A model generated the notes under the pieces. It was not told where the DNA came from. It searched no databases and saw only the letters and a program-made list of their open reading frames with translations. Of a stretch of DNA of 64,000 bases, positions 1 through 9,317 are shown one piece after another. A program made the position numbers and the translations under genes. The first letter of the stretch is position 1. Each line of letters begins with the position of its first letter. The stretch is from assembly GCA_023393455.1 (NCBI GenBank), contig JAEWLJ010000023.1, positions 52,141-116,140 of the forward strand. The letters run 5' to 3'. The stretch is from Methanobacteriota archaeon (lineage in GTDB: Archaea > Halobacteriota > Methanomicrobia > Methanomicrobiales > Methanoculleaceae).

Positions 1-2244
1 CCCCTCGCCCGGGAGGTCATCGATGTTGAGCGGGATACGACCTACCGCTCCATCCAGGGCGTTTCCCTCCGGCGGCTCTACACCCGCCGTCCCGGCGACG
101 TCCGTTCCGTCCGCGATGACTTCAGCCAGCATTTCGAGGCCGATATCCCGTTCACCACCCGGTTCATGATAGACTGCGGCCTTACCGGCGGTGTCGAACT
201 CCCGGCCAACGCTGTCGAGTCGCCTGATGGTGCCTTTGAGGTCGAGTACGGCGACCTCGCGCCGGCCGAGGTCAAGGCTCCTGCCCGCACCTGCATCATG
301 GACATCGAGTGCGTGGACGAGGAGGGGTTCCCCGAGCCCGAACGCGACCCGATCATCTGTGTCACCTGCTGGGACTCGTTCGACGACGACTACACGACGC
401 TCCTCTGGCAGCCCTCCGCGGTGGCGGGCGACGCGCCCGACCTTTGTGTCAACGAGCGGCACCGGGTCGTCCGGTACCCGGACGAGGCCTCGATGCTCAG
501 GGGGCTCGCCGCCTACGTGAAAGAGCGCGACCCGGACATCCTCTCGGGCTGGAACTTCGTGGAGTTCGATATCCCCTACATCGTGAAGCGGATGGCGGTG
601 CTGGGTCTCCAGGCCGAGGCTCTCGCTCGTCTCCCCGGGCAGACCGAGCGAAACGCCGTCCGCGGGCGGTCGATCTTCGATCTCCTCAGCGCCTACCGGA
701 AGATGCATCAGGCACAGAAAGAGTCGTACCGGCTCGATGCTATCGGCGAAGAAGAACTCGGGGTGACGAAGGTCCGCTACACCGGGACGATCACCGATCT
801 CTGGAGATCGGACCCGAAGCGGCTCGTGGAGTACAACTGCCGTGACGTCGAACTCTGTGTCGGGATCGACAAAAAGAACAACATCATTGAGTTCTACGGG
901 GAGATCGCCCGGTACGTCGGGTGCCCGCTCGATCGTACGCTGAATTCCTCGAACGTCATCGATATCTACGTTCTCCGCAAGGCGTCGGGAAGGTTCGTCC
1001 TCCCATCAAAAGGGCTTGCCGCCGGGGACGAGTTCGAGGGGGCGACCGTCTTTGAGCCTGCGACCGGTCTCCGGGAGAACGTGGTGGTCCTCGACTTGAA
1101 GTCGCTCTACCCGATGGCGATGATGACGATCAACGCCTCTCCCGAGACGAAGAGCCCGGACGGCGAACTGCGGGCGCCGAACGGCGTCCGGTTCTCCCGG
1201 GAGCCGGACGGGTTGACGAGGAGCATCCTCGCCGAACTCCTCGAAGAGCGGGACGAGCGCAAACGCCTCCGAAACCTTTACCCCTTCGGGTCGCCGGAGT
1301 ACGTCCTCTACGACCTCCAGCAGAACGTCCTCAAAGTGATCATGAACTCCTACTACGGGGTCTCGGGCTACACCCGGTTCAGGCTCTACGACCGCGAGAT
1401 CGGGTCGGCCGTCACATCGGTTGGCCGGGCGATCATCCGGCACACCCGGGACGTCATCACTGATCTTGGCTTTACCGTCCTCTACGGGGATACCGACTCC
1501 TGTATGGTGCAGGTTCCGCCGGGGAACCTCGAGGAGACGATCGCCCGTGCAAGGGATATCGAGGCGAAGCTGAACGCGAGTTACGGCGACTTCGCAAAGG
1601 ATGAGTTGAACGCCGATACCCACTACTTCTCCATCAAGTTTGAGAAGGTCTACCGCCGTTTCTTCCAGGCGGGCAAGAAGAAGCGCTACGCCGGACACCT
1701 GGTCTGGAAGGAGGGAAAAGACGTCGACGAGATCGATGTCGTCGGGTTCGAGATCCGGCGCAGCGACTCCCCGCAGATCACGCGGGAGGTGCAGCGCGCC
1801 GTCATCGAGATGATCCTTCGCGGGGACGCGTTCAGCGACGTGCAGGCGTATCTCCGCGACGTCATCAGGAAGTACCGCCGTGGAGAGTACTCGCTCGACG
1901 AGGCCGGTATTCCCGGTGGTATCGGGAAGAACCTCGACAGTTACGAGAACGACGATGCCCATATCCGGGGCGCTAAGTACTCCAACAAATACCTCGGGAC
2001 TGATTTCAAGCGGGGCAGCAAACCCAAGCGCGTCTACATCAAGGCCGTCACGGAGAAGTACCCGCGAACGGACGTGGTCTGCTTCGAGTACGCCGACCAG
2101 GTGCCGCCGGAGTTCGTCGTCGACTGGGAGACGATGCTCGAAAAGACGCTCAAAGGCCCTCTCTCGCGGATCATCGAGCCGCTCGGGTGGGACTGGCACG
2201 ACGTCGATCCCTCGCGGACGACGCTCTTTGATTTCGGGATGTAA
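1..2244 (+). CDS. polB: DNA polymerase family B, 5' end outside the window
   Basis: The frame is open from the first base of the window, so about 747 C-terminal residues are visible and the true start lies upstream. The 3'-5' exonuclease domain shows its DIE motif near base 301. The polymerase domain shows motif A (DLKSLYP, near base 1093), motif B (NSYYGVSGY, near base 1345) and motif C (YGDTDS, near base 1486), so both active sites look intact. This is a replicative or repair polymerase of the archaeal PolB type acting with the sliding clamp. A methionine at base 166 lies inside the conserved protein and is not the start. A minus-strand gene follows convergently after 20 bases. Confidence 0.95.
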   Translation, partial: PLAREVIDVERDTTYRSIQGVSLRRLYTRRPGDVRSVRDDFSQHFEADIPFTTRFMIDCGLTGGVELPANAVESPDGAFEVEYGDLAPAEVKAPARTCIMDIECVDEEGFPEPERDPIICVTCWDSFDDDYTTLLWQPSAVAGDAPDLCVNERHRVVRYPDEASMLRGLAAYVKERDPDILSGWNFVEFDIPYIVKRMAVLGLQAEALARLPGQTERNAVRGRSIFDLLSAYRKMHQAQKESYRLDAIGEEELGVTKVRYTGTITDLWRSDPKRLVEYNCRDVELCVGIDKKNNIIEFYGEIARYVGCPLDRTLNSSNVIDIYVLRKASGRFVLPSKGLAAGDEFEGATVFEPATGLRENVVVLDLKSLYPMAMMTINASPETKSPDGELRAPNGVRFSREPDGLTRSILAELLEERDERKRLRNLYPFGSPEYVLYDLQQNVLKVIMNSYYGVSGYTRFRLYDREIGSAVTSVGRAIIRHTRDVITDLGFTVLYGDTDSCMVQVPPGNLEETIARARDIEAKLNASYGDFAKDELNADTHYFSIKFEKVYRRFFQAGKKKRYAGHLVWKEGKDVDEIDVVGFEIRRSDSPQITREVQRAVIEMILRGDAFSDVQAYLRDVIRKYRRGEYSLDEAGIPGGIGKNLDSYENDDAHIRGAKYSNKYLGTDFKRGSKPKRVYIKAVTEKYPRTDVVCFEYADQVPPEFVVDWETMLEKTLKGPLSRIIEPLGWDWHDVDPSRTTLFDFGM

Positions 2245-2264
2245 GAAAAGTTTGGGGGGTCGCT

Positions 2265-2678
2265 TTACGCGAGACCCCTTCTCGCGCGCTCCTCATCGAG
2301 GATCGCGCTCCTCTCGACATTCTTTGACCAGGCGATCCGGCCGCCGACGATCTGCCAGTTGTCCATCTCCAGGACGTCGACCCCCTCGGGAACCTCAGGG
2401 ACGGCCGCCCCGCCGGGGACGACGAGGACGGCCCTGTCTGCTTTGCCGGCGCTTGCGGCAGCCTTGAGCGCCTCGACTGCGCCTGCCTGGATCACCGGGG
2501 TCATATTCACGTTCACGAGCACCCGTTCCGCCCTGCCGGCGACCCGGCGGGAGAGCACATATTCCGGCAGATGGCTGCCAGCGGGAGACCCTGCATACTG
2601 CCACCCCTCCCGGGGAGAGAACCGCCGGGAAAGGGTCTTCTTCACATCCAGATGTGTAGAATCTTTTACGCCGCCCAT
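2265..2678 (-). CDS. Conserved hypothetical protein, 137 residues
   Basis: I do not recognise this family. The ATG at 2678 is chosen because GAGGAT lies a few bases upstream and a TATA-like stretch (TTATATT) lies near 2718. The longer open frame to 2825 would run across that promoter. The N-terminal part is basic. The middle reads as an alternating helix/strand fold with an alanine-rich helix and a hydrophobic strand (RAVLVVPGG), followed by a D/E-rich segment (DVLEMDNWQIVGG). There is no signal peptide or membrane segment, so it is probably cytosolic. It converges on polB and stands alone. Confidence 0.6.
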   Translation of the reverse strand: MGGVKDSTHLDVKKTLSRRFSPREGWQYAGSPAGSHLPEYVLSRRVAGRAERVLVNVNMTPVIQAGAVEALKAAASAGKADRAVLVVPGGAAVPEVPEGVDVLEMDNWQIVGGRIAWSKNVERSAILDEERARRGLA

Positions 2679-2943
2679 GTCAATATCCTCTGTATACCTG
2701 TTATGGTCACGGTCGAATATAAGCGTTGTAGTTTCCACTCTCCCTGTTCGTAGCGGATGACCGGTGACATCGGCGCTCTCCACGGGCTCAAGCCCGGGGG
2801 CTTCCCCCAACCCTCCTGTTGTCATCGATCCTGGTTCCGGGCCGTTGGCAGGGCGAAGGCGGCGGTCGGTAGAGATGAGAGTACCGAGAGATCTGAAGGA
2901 ACACTTTTATTCTACCACCGGTATTATGCACCGGGGTTTTATT

Positions 2944-3576
2944 ATGGCAGAAGCAACGCAGACGGATGCCGGGGTCGTGGAAGCGTACGAGAATCTGGCC
3001 CGGCAGGTGCTGGAGCGGCCGGAGAGCATTCCGAGCGCTATCCACAATCTCCTCCTGAAACTGTCGGAGACGCACCCGGGAGCGGTCTACTGGATCGTCC
3101 GCAAGTTCTACCAGGAGTACCTCCGGCTCTACGTCTCCGACACCGGCTACATCGGCATCGCAGACCGGTATGAACCTGATCTGATGTACCCGGGCGATAT
3201 CATCCTCTATATGGTGCCGGAGAGCCCGCAGCCGGGCGATGTTGTCCAGATCTCCTTCACCGATAAGGGTGAGGTGAGCGTCTACGTCATCCACGGGCGG
3301 GTCATCAGGTGCAACGATGATCGGTCGGTGCAGGTGGCGGATACGAGCACCGGAGAGGAGTACAGGGTCGTTGACTGGAACATCCTCGGCAAACTGGTCA
3401 GGGTCATCCCGCTCGGCTCCAGCGACTGGCAGGAACTCTTCGCGGCGTCTGGTGTCCCGAAGGAGTGGGTGGCCACGTCTGTCGAGGAGAACATCCGCTC
3501 TATTCAGGACTCGGATGTTGCCGGGAAGGACGAGGCAATCACCGAACTCAAGCGGCGCCTTAAAGGCCTGGTATAG
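2944..3576 (+). CDS. Hypothetical protein with an S24/S26 peptidase-like beta region, probably not catalytic
   Basis: This is a 210-residue protein with a helical N-terminal half. Its C-terminal half follows the order of blocks seen in signal peptidase or LexA-like S24/S26 folds: a PGDIILYMVPE block, PGDVVQISF, VIHGRVIR, then an ILGKLVRVIPLG strand. In true S26 enzymes a serine precedes the first block in an S-M-x-P pattern; here the equivalent reads RYEPDLMYPGD, so the nucleophile appears absent. There is no membrane anchor. A TATA-like ACTTTTATTC lies near 2902-2911. The ATG at 2944 fits a nearly leaderless message; an in-frame ATG at 2926 is the alternative. The function is unknown. Confidence 0.6.
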   Translation: MAEATQTDAGVVEAYENLARQVLERPESIPSAIHNLLLKLSETHPGAVYWIVRKFYQEYLRLYVSDTGYIGIADRYEPDLMYPGDIILYMVPESPQPGDVVQISFTDKGEVSVYVIHGRVIRCNDDRSVQVADTSTGEEYRVVDWNILGKLVRVIPLGSSDWQELFAASGVPKEWVATSVEENIRSIQDSDVAGKDEAITELKRRLKGLV

Positions 3577-3691
3577 GAGAGGCGGCTACGCCTGTGCGTT
3601 TCCTGCCGGGCGGGAGCAGACCGGCTTTCGTACCGGCCAACGATGCCTACCTGCGCGAACCTTTTTTAAGGGGATGATCTTACCCTGCCCC

Positions 3692-4669
3692 ATGAGGCAT
3701 CTGGCAATAATCATCCTTGCTCTGCTGCTCATCCCGTCCGGAGCAGAGGCGCTCACCTTCCTCGGCGGGGACGAGACCCTGATCGATACCCCTATCCCCG
3801 ACGATGTGGTCGTCTCAGGCGGGACCGTGACCGTCAGCGCTCCCGTCGAGAGCCTGACGGTCGCCGGGGGAATGGTGAGGGTGGACGCGCCGGTTGCCGG
3901 TGATATCATCGCCGCGGGAGGATCCCTGATCGTCAACGGCGACGTCGGCGGGAAGGTGCTCGCCGCCGGCGGCGAGATCGAGTTGAACGGGAACGCGACG
4001 AACGCCCTCGTCATGGGCGGCGCGGTCAGGATCGGGAGAGGTGCCGTCATAGAGCGCGACGCGGTGATCAGCGCAGGAGAGGTCACGAACGAAGGATCGG
4101 TCCTCCGTAACCTGACGGTCGAGGCCGAGACCTTCACCAACACCGGTACGGCCGGGAACGTGACCTTCGAGCAGGAGGAGCCGGAGTCGGCGCTGCCCGA
4201 CCTCTTCTCGGTGCTCTTCGCCGTCGGGTTCCTGATCCTCGGCCTTCTCCTCATCCGGGGGTTCCCCGACCTGTTTACGGCGGTGGCCGGGCAGGTCCGG
4301 AAGAGTCCGGTTCTCCTGACGATCCTCGGGTTCGTCGCGATCATCGTATCGGCGTTCATCCTCGTCATCATCGCAATCACGATCGTCGGCCTCCCCATAG
4401 CGCTCGTCGCAGGAATGCTCTTCGTCGTCGCCCTGATGCTCTCGTCGCTCTTTGTCGCGTACGCCCTCGGGGACGTCATCGCTTCCCGGGCGGGGTGGAG
4501 CCCGGGCCGTGCGTGGATCTTCGTCATCGGGTTCGTGATCCTGCAGGTCCTCATCCTCATCCCGCTGCTCGGGGCGCTCATCCAGATTATCGCGGTCAGC
4601 CTCGGCTTCGGCGGGATCCTCTACGCGCTCAGGAGCGGCCGTCCGTTCCGTGCCGGCGGTGGGGCGTAG
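3692..4669 (+). CDS. Bactofilin-like polymer-forming membrane protein
   Basis: The 325-residue protein starts with a signal peptide (about residues 1-21). A domain of short repeating beta units follows (VVSGGTVTVSAPVESL, AGGMVRVDAPVAGD, AAGGSLIVNGDVGG and so on), typical of bactofilin or polymer-forming cytoskeletal right-handed beta-helices. The C-terminal half has four to five hydrophobic segments (about residues 170-315). The repeat domain would therefore lie outside the membrane and the C-terminus in it. A clear TATA box (CTTTTTTAAG, 3661-3670) sits about 27 bases before the ATG, which implies a leaderless transcript. The gene ends in a run of T. Confidence 0.8.
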   Translation: MRHLAIIILALLLIPSGAEALTFLGGDETLIDTPIPDDVVVSGGTVTVSAPVESLTVAGGMVRVDAPVAGDIIAAGGSLIVNGDVGGKVLAAGGEIELNGNATNALVMGGAVRIGRGAVIERDAVISAGEVTNEGSVLRNLTVEAETFTNTGTAGNVTFEQEEPESALPDLFSVLFAVGFLILGLLLIRGFPDLFTAVAGQVRKSPVLLTILGFVAIIVSAFILVIIAITIVGLPIALVAGMLFVVALMLSSLFVAYALGDVIASRAGWSPGRAWIFVIGFVILQVLILIPLLGALIQIIAVSLGFGGILYALRSGRPFRAGGGA

Positions 4670-4678
4670 TTTTTTTTA
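4669..4678 (+). terminator. Oligo-T terminator after the bactofilin-like gene
   Basis: A run of eight T directly follows the stop codon. Archaeal polymerase terminates on such runs. The next gene is on the other strand. Confidence 0.5.
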
Positions 4679-4782
4679 TGAGCCTGAGGGTCCGCTCGAA
4701 CTGCCCGGCAGGATGGCTATATGGGTTGCGGCGCCCCCTTCCGCGGGAAAATAGGGGTATGTGGAGAGGACGGGTGTTCCGT

Positions 4783-5370
4783 TCAGGGCGTGCCGGCGCC
4801 CTTCTCCCGGCCGAGCCGGAAGGCCGCGGTGTTGACCTCGACGGTCTTTTTGGGCACGCATCGCCGCACCGCCTCTTCGAGGGTCTCGGGCCGGAGCGGG
4901 ATATCGCCTGACGCCGCCCCGAGCATCACGATGTTCTGCGAGAGGATGTTCCCCGCCTCCCTGGCGAGGGCCGCGGCGTCGATGCAGGCGACGTCGAGAT
5001 CGGCGAGCGCGGCGAGGATGCTCTCCTCGTCGGGAACGTCCAAACCCTGCTGGTAGACCGACGTCGGGACGACCAGATTCCGGTTCACGACAAGCCGCCC
5101 TCCTGCAGGGAGGTAGTGGCGGTAGCGGAGCGCTTCAAGGAGGTCGAAGGCGACGAGGAGATCGGCCGTCCCCGGCACGATCAGGGAACCGTGCTTCCCG
5201 TCGATCCGGATATGGCTCTCCACCGACCCGCCGCGCTGCGCCATCCCGTGGGTCTCGGCGCTCCGGACGGTCCGGTTCTCGATGATGCAGGCCTCCCCGA
5301 GGACGTTCGAGGCGAGGACGGTTCCCTGGCCGCCGATACCGACGATCAGGATATCGAACGAGGGCTTCAT
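4783..5370 (-). CDS. iorB: Indolepyruvate:ferredoxin oxidoreductase, beta subunit
   Basis: This is the 195-residue gamma-type domain of 2-oxoacid:ferredoxin oxidoreductases. It begins with the glycine-rich GIGGQGTVLASNVLGEA segment, followed by the ETHGMAQRGGSV motif that is diagnostic for the family. It pairs with IorA to oxidatively decarboxylate aryl pyruvates from aromatic amino acid transamination to aryl-acetyl-CoA (or to run the reverse carboxylation) with ferredoxin. Its ATG overlaps the iorA stop by four bases (ATGA at 5367-5370), so the two are translationally coupled. The length is normal. Confidence 0.93.
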   Translation of the reverse strand: MKPSFDILIVGIGGQGTVLASNVLGEACIIENRTVRSAETHGMAQRGGSVESHIRIDGKHGSLIVPGTADLLVAFDLLEALRYRHYLPAGGRLVVNRNLVVPTSVYQQGLDVPDEESILAALADLDVACIDAAALAREAGNILSQNIVMLGAASGDIPLRPETLEEAVRRCVPKKTVEVNTAAFRLGREKGAGTP

Positions 5371-7136
5371 CGCCGTCCCTCCCTACCGATGGCCCCTGAT
5401 GGACAGACGTCTGCGCAGACGCCGCACCCGGCACAGAGATCGGTGATCGTCGCGTTCTCTCCGGCAAACGCGATCGCCGGGCAGCCGAACGACCGGCAGA
5501 CACCGCAACCGGTGCACCGGTCGAGGTCAACCATATAGGCCTTCCGCCGGATGCCGCTTTTGCGTGCGGTGATGACGCAGGGCTGCTTTGCTATGATGAC
5601 CCGAACGCCGCTGCGCTCCTTTGCCCTGCGGAAGGTGTCGAGGAGCACGGGAAGATCGTAGGGATCGACCGTCTCGACCCACGAGACCCCGCATGCCCGG
5701 CAGATCGCGTCGAGCGATATCGGGGTGCTCTCGACGCCTGTAGCGGTCACTCCTGTGTTGGGGTTCGGCTGGTGGCCGGTCATGGCCGTGATCCGGTTGT
5801 CCAGGATGACGACGACCATATCGGCGCCGTTGTAGACGGCGTTTAAGAGCCCCGGCATCCCCGTGTGCAGGAACGTCGAGTCGCCGATGGTCGCGACCAC
5901 GGGCCGCTCCTCTCCCGACCGGGCGATCCCGCTCCCGATGGTGATCGAAGCGCCCATGCAGATGGTGGTGTCCACCGCCCCGAGCTGGAGGCCGAGGGTG
6001 TAGCACCCGATGTCGCTCGGGAAGATGCCGTCGCGGAAGACCTTCTTCATCGCGTAGAACGTCGGCCGGTGCATGCACCCGGCGCAGAGGATCGGCGGGC
6101 GGGGCGGCACGCCCTGAACCGGGGCGGCCGCCGGAAAGGTCGCTACGGGAGTCATGCCCGCCTTCTCGAGGGCGGCGGCGACGACCGCAGGGGTGAACTC
6201 CCCTTCGTACGGGACCGTGCCGTCCATCTTGCCGAAGACCTCGGTCTTCGTCGCCACCTGCCGGACGGCCTCCTCGACGACCGGATCGAGTTCCTCGATG
6301 ACGAGAACCTTCTCGTGCCGGTCGACGAACTCCCGGAGCCACTCCTCGTCGATCGGGTGGGCCCCGGCGATCGCGAGCGAGACGTCGTCCCCGATCACTT
6401 CCTGGACGTAGGCGGCGGCGACGCCGCTCGCGACGACGGCGGTCGTGCCCCGGACGGTGTGGCGGTTGTAGCCGAGTTCGACAAGCCGCTCTTTTAAGGC
6501 CTGCTGCTTCGCGTTCAGGCTCTTGTGCAGAACCCGGGTGTGCGCGGGGATGACGACGTACTGCTTCGGGTCACGCTGGAACGCGGTGGTCCGGTGTTCG
6601 GTTCCGACCTCTCCGAGGTCGACGTCACCCTTCGAGTGGCAGATCCGGGTGGTGGGGCGGAAGATGACCGGCAGACCGAACTCCTCGGAGAGAGCGAAGG
6701 CGTCCCGCATCATATCGTGCGCCTCCTGGACCGATGCCGGGTCGAGGCAGGGGAGCCGGGCGAAGTGCGCGTAGCGCCGGGTATCCTGCTCGTTCTGGGA
6801 ACTGTGCGCGAAGGGGTCGTCGGCGGAGAGGACGACGAACCCGCCGGTCACCCCGGTGTATGCGCTCGTCATCAGGGGATCGGCCGCCACGTTCAGCCCG
6901 ACGTGCTTCATGGTGCAGAGTGCGCGCTGCCCGCACCAGGCGGCGGCGAGCGCGTTCTCGAAGGCGACCTTCTCGTTCGTGGACCACTCCACGGTGAAGG
7001 GCCGCTCCTTCTGCACCCGGAGGACATCGATCACTTCCGAAGACGGTGTCCCGGGGTAGCCGCTGGCAAAATCGATGTTTGCCTCCAGGCATGCGTGTGC
7101 AATGCCCTCATTCCCGAGTAGGTATCGTACTGCCAT
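5367..7136 (-). CDS. iorA: Indolepyruvate:ferredoxin oxidoreductase, alpha subunit
   Basis: The 589-residue protein has a pyrimidine-binding domain first (YPGTPSSEVID), then the thiamine diphosphate binding domain (GDSTFLHTGMPG and the NRITAMTGHQPNP stretch). It ends in a two-cluster ferredoxin domain with CTGCGVC...CP and CAGCGVCADVCP. That architecture separates IorA from the separate-subunit POR and KOR enzymes. The ATG at 7136 (MAVRYLLGNEG) is preferred over a TTG four codons upstream. The catalysed reaction is aryl pyruvate plus CoA and oxidised ferredoxin to aryl-acetyl-CoA. It is first in the iorA-iorB operon. Confidence 0.94.
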   Translation of the reverse strand: MAVRYLLGNEGIAHACLEANIDFASGYPGTPSSEVIDVLRVQKERPFTVEWSTNEKVAFENALAAAWCGQRALCTMKHVGLNVAADPLMTSAYTGVTGGFVVLSADDPFAHSSQNEQDTRRYAHFARLPCLDPASVQEAHDMMRDAFALSEEFGLPVIFRPTTRICHSKGDVDLGEVGTEHRTTAFQRDPKQYVVIPAHTRVLHKSLNAKQQALKERLVELGYNRHTVRGTTAVVASGVAAAYVQEVIGDDVSLAIAGAHPIDEEWLREFVDRHEKVLVIEELDPVVEEAVRQVATKTEVFGKMDGTVPYEGEFTPAVVAAALEKAGMTPVATFPAAAPVQGVPPRPPILCAGCMHRPTFYAMKKVFRDGIFPSDIGCYTLGLQLGAVDTTICMGASITIGSGIARSGEERPVVATIGDSTFLHTGMPGLLNAVYNGADMVVVILDNRITAMTGHQPNPNTGVTATGVESTPISLDAICRACGVSWVETVDPYDLPVLLDTFRRAKERSGVRVIIAKQPCVITARKSGIRRKAYMVDLDRCTGCGVCRSFGCPAIAFAGENATITDLCAGCGVCADVCPSGAIGREGRR

Positions 7137-7526
7137 TGTTCCACTCAACTGTACATCTATTGTCGGTTTTGAACATAGCGCTTTGGATGCCGGTCTAAAA
7201 CAATCCGGTGCTGAAATGCCGGGTATTGCGGCGCAATCACGACGGGCCGCATCCGTTGTATACCATCGTTCTCCCGGGATGAAGGCGTTCTCTCCCGGGG
7301 TTTGAACACGGACGCCTCTTCCTCAGGATATGCGCATTGCCCACGGCGGGGGCGGCGGTGATCGCAACGCCTCTGCTCTCGCCCCGATGCAGCCATGCGC
7401 GACGGCTTTCATCCCGGGAGGGTACTCACTCCTGGACTGTTGCCCCTGTTGGTTCTTCAGCGATATCACACTCGGGCGATTCCGGGGCAGGGTTCTTGCA
7501 CAACCTTTAAATTGAAGATTATACAA
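7137..7526. other. Intergenic region, no gene supported
   Basis: The stretch between iorA and the tRNA-Ile promoter holds only short open frames without family signal. Near 7330-7470 there are GC-rich blocks (GGCGGGGGCGGCGG and TTTCATCCCGGGAGG). They faintly recall the dispersed repeat family found elsewhere in the window but are too diverged to call. Confidence 0.5.
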
Positions 7527-7527
7527 C

Positions 7528-7536
7528 ATTTATAGG
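7528..7536 (+). promoter_or_regulatory. TATA box for tRNA-Ile
   Basis: ATTTATAGG lies about 25 bases before the first tRNA base, the standard archaeal spacing. A second AT-rich stretch (TTTAAATT) is further upstream. Confidence 0.6.
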
Positions 7537-7555
7537 CACTATGATGAGTGCATCC

Positions 7556-7628
7556 GGGCCCGTAGCATAGCCGGTGGTGCACCCGGCTGATAACCGGGAG
7601 GTCGTGCGTTCGAATCGCACCGGGCCCA
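7556..7628 (+). tRNA. tRNA-Ile (anticodon GAT)
   Basis: The acceptor stem GGGCCCG pairs with CGGGCCC (7621-7627), with discriminator A at 7628. The anticodon stem CCCGG/CCGGG encloses loop CTGATAA, giving anticodon GAT. The T arm is GTGCG-TTCGAAT-CGCAC. No intron is present and no CCA is encoded. Confidence 0.96.
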
Positions 7629-7666
7629 TCGTTTCTCATCTAACTCGTTTTCAGGAGTTGTTCAAA

Positions 7667-7723
7667 CAGGTGGCACACCCGGCATATCGCCGGCTGGTCG
7701 TGCGCTCAAATCTCACGGCCTCG
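7667..7723 (+). pseudogene. Decayed partial copy of tRNA-Ile
   Basis: The stretch from CAGGTGGCACACCCGGC to CACGGCCTCG aligns with the D-loop to 3' end of the tRNA-Ile just upstream, with roughly four of five bases matching over the first 50. The anticodon loop is altered and no longer has T at position 33. The T loop reads CTCAAAT instead of TTCGAAT, and the acceptor stem has no partner. It is therefore not a working tRNA but the relic of a tandem duplication or an old attachment site. Confidence 0.7.
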
Positions 7724-7853
7724 CTGTCCTCGTTACTGTATATCTACTTCTGGGCCTCTATTCAAAATTCATGCTGCATCCGGGGTTCTCCGGCAATATG
7801 GTCCCTCGTTTAAAATCGCGGGAAAGGGGAGGCGATGCACGAAGCGCACCCGT

Positions 7854-9134
7854 TCAGCCTGAAGCCTGTAGCCGCCGGTAGACGATGTGCTCGAGCAGTA
7901 AGACCGTGACGATACCCACGACGAAGCCGTTCGTGATCAGCGGGCGGATGAGTGCCGGGAACCCTGTGGCGACCTCTGCAGGCAGGAACGCCACCAGCGT
8001 CCCGAGGAGGAGGGGGATGCCGATGATCAACGCTTCGTTGAACGTCCTGACCGCCCCGCTCTCCTGCCCGAGCATGAGCCCCGCTGCGATCTGTGAGGCC
8101 ATGACATAGGCGAGGACGACGCCGATGACCGGCCCCGGGATGCTATCCAGGTAACTGATGGCAAGCGGCGATGCGGCCACGAGCCCGAGCCCGACTGCGG
8201 CCGGGACGAGGGCGAACCGGGACGCGCACCCGGTGGCGGCGATGACGCCCGGGGAGAGCGAGAAGTTCACCGGGCCGATCACTCCTGTAGCCCCCGCGAG
8301 GACGTTCCCGAGGCCGGTGACGGCCACCCCGCGGTTCATCCGTTCGTCCATCCTGTCGGCTTTGAGCAGACTGCCCACCGACTGGATCGACCCGAGGTCG
8401 TTTACGGCAAGCGCGAGGTAGCAGATCAGGAACGCTGCGAGCATCCCGGCGTCGGGCAGGGCGAGCGGCGCAAGCAGGCCGGGAGGGAGCGCAAGCAGCG
8501 CGGTGCCTTCTGGGGGCAGGGGAGCCGGACCAAAGAGGGCGATGTAGGAGAGCGTCCCGAAGATGATCGCCCAGAGCGCCAGGGTCGACTTCCATATCCC
8601 CTTCAGGAGCCCGTTTGCGACGAAAAGGGCGAGGGCGAACGCGAGGGCGAAGAGGAAGGTCTGCGCCGGGGGAGCCGTGCCTCCGCCGTCCGTGATCAGG
8701 TTGAGGATGGTGGGTGCGAGGGTGAACGCGATGAGCATGAGGACGACCGCGATAACCCGGGGCGTGAAGAGGCGTTTGAGGTGCTCAAAGAGGCCGGCTG
8801 CCGCTATCCCTGCAAGGAGGAGTCCGCCGATCAGGATCGATGCGTTGATCACCGCAAAACCGCTCTCAAGGCTTGCAAGGATGCCGATAAGGAGCACCGT
8901 CGCCGGGCCGAGCACCAGGGGGAGTTTGTGGCCGAGATAGATCTGCATGAGCAGCACCAGGGCGACGAGGAGGAAGAGTTTCTGGAGGTACGGGACGGCC
9001 GATCCGCCAGAGAGGCCGGCAACCACCCCGCCGGTGATGAGGATGAGCGGCACACTCACCGCGAGCCACTGGAGGCCGAAGATGAGGAGGGATGTCGGTC
9101 GCGGCCGGTCGTCGATACCGTAGGTGAACTCCAT
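7854..9134 (-). CDS. Uracil/xanthine permease family protein (NCS2)
   Basis: This 426-residue integral membrane protein has about 12-14 hydrophobic segments. It carries the family landmarks of nucleobase:cation symporters of the NCS2 group, including the long FLICYLALAVNDLGSIQSVG helix and the GLGNVLAGATGVIG block. It would import a nucleobase such as uracil or xanthine across the cytoplasmic membrane; the substrate cannot be told from sequence. The ATG at 9134 follows GGTTCC with the ACTACG leader and no strong ribosome site. The gene stands alone, with a repeat copy upstream. Confidence 0.85.
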   Translation of the reverse strand: MEFTYGIDDRPRPTSLLIFGLQWLAVSVPLILITGGVVAGLSGGSAVPYLQKLFLLVALVLLMQIYLGHKLPLVLGPATVLLIGILASLESGFAVINASILIGGLLLAGIAAAGLFEHLKRLFTPRVIAVVLMLIAFTLAPTILNLITDGGGTAPPAQTFLFALAFALALFVANGLLKGIWKSTLALWAIIFGTLSYIALFGPAPLPPEGTALLALPPGLLAPLALPDAGMLAAFLICYLALAVNDLGSIQSVGSLLKADRMDERMNRGVAVTGLGNVLAGATGVIGPVNFSLSPGVIAATGCASRFALVPAAVGLGLVAASPLAISYLDSIPGPVIGVVLAYVMASQIAAGLMLGQESGAVRTFNEALIIGIPLLLGTLVAFLPAEVATGFPALIRPLITNGFVVGIVTVLLLEHIVYRRLQASG

Positions 9135-9317
9135 CGTAGTGGTTCCCGGCGAAACGACCGGCTCAGGGGCGGAGCACGGGGACGTTCCGGCCTGTAATGA
9201 GGATTGATCTTCTTCCCGGCTCCATAATGGTTCCTATTCCTATCGAGAGGAGATCTGAGTTGGAATCTCTGCGTAGCCCCTGCCTATTCGGTATATCTGT
9301 TGTAACCCCACTCCACC

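Noticed and set aside
2757..2875. Another copy of the dispersed repeat near GCCCGGGGGCTTCCCCCAA
   Set aside because: It shares only a GC hairpin, and none of the core blocks is present.
7667..7723. A second functional tRNA downstream of tRNA-Ile
   Set aside because: It lacks acceptor pairing, U33 and the T-loop consensus, so it was called a relic.
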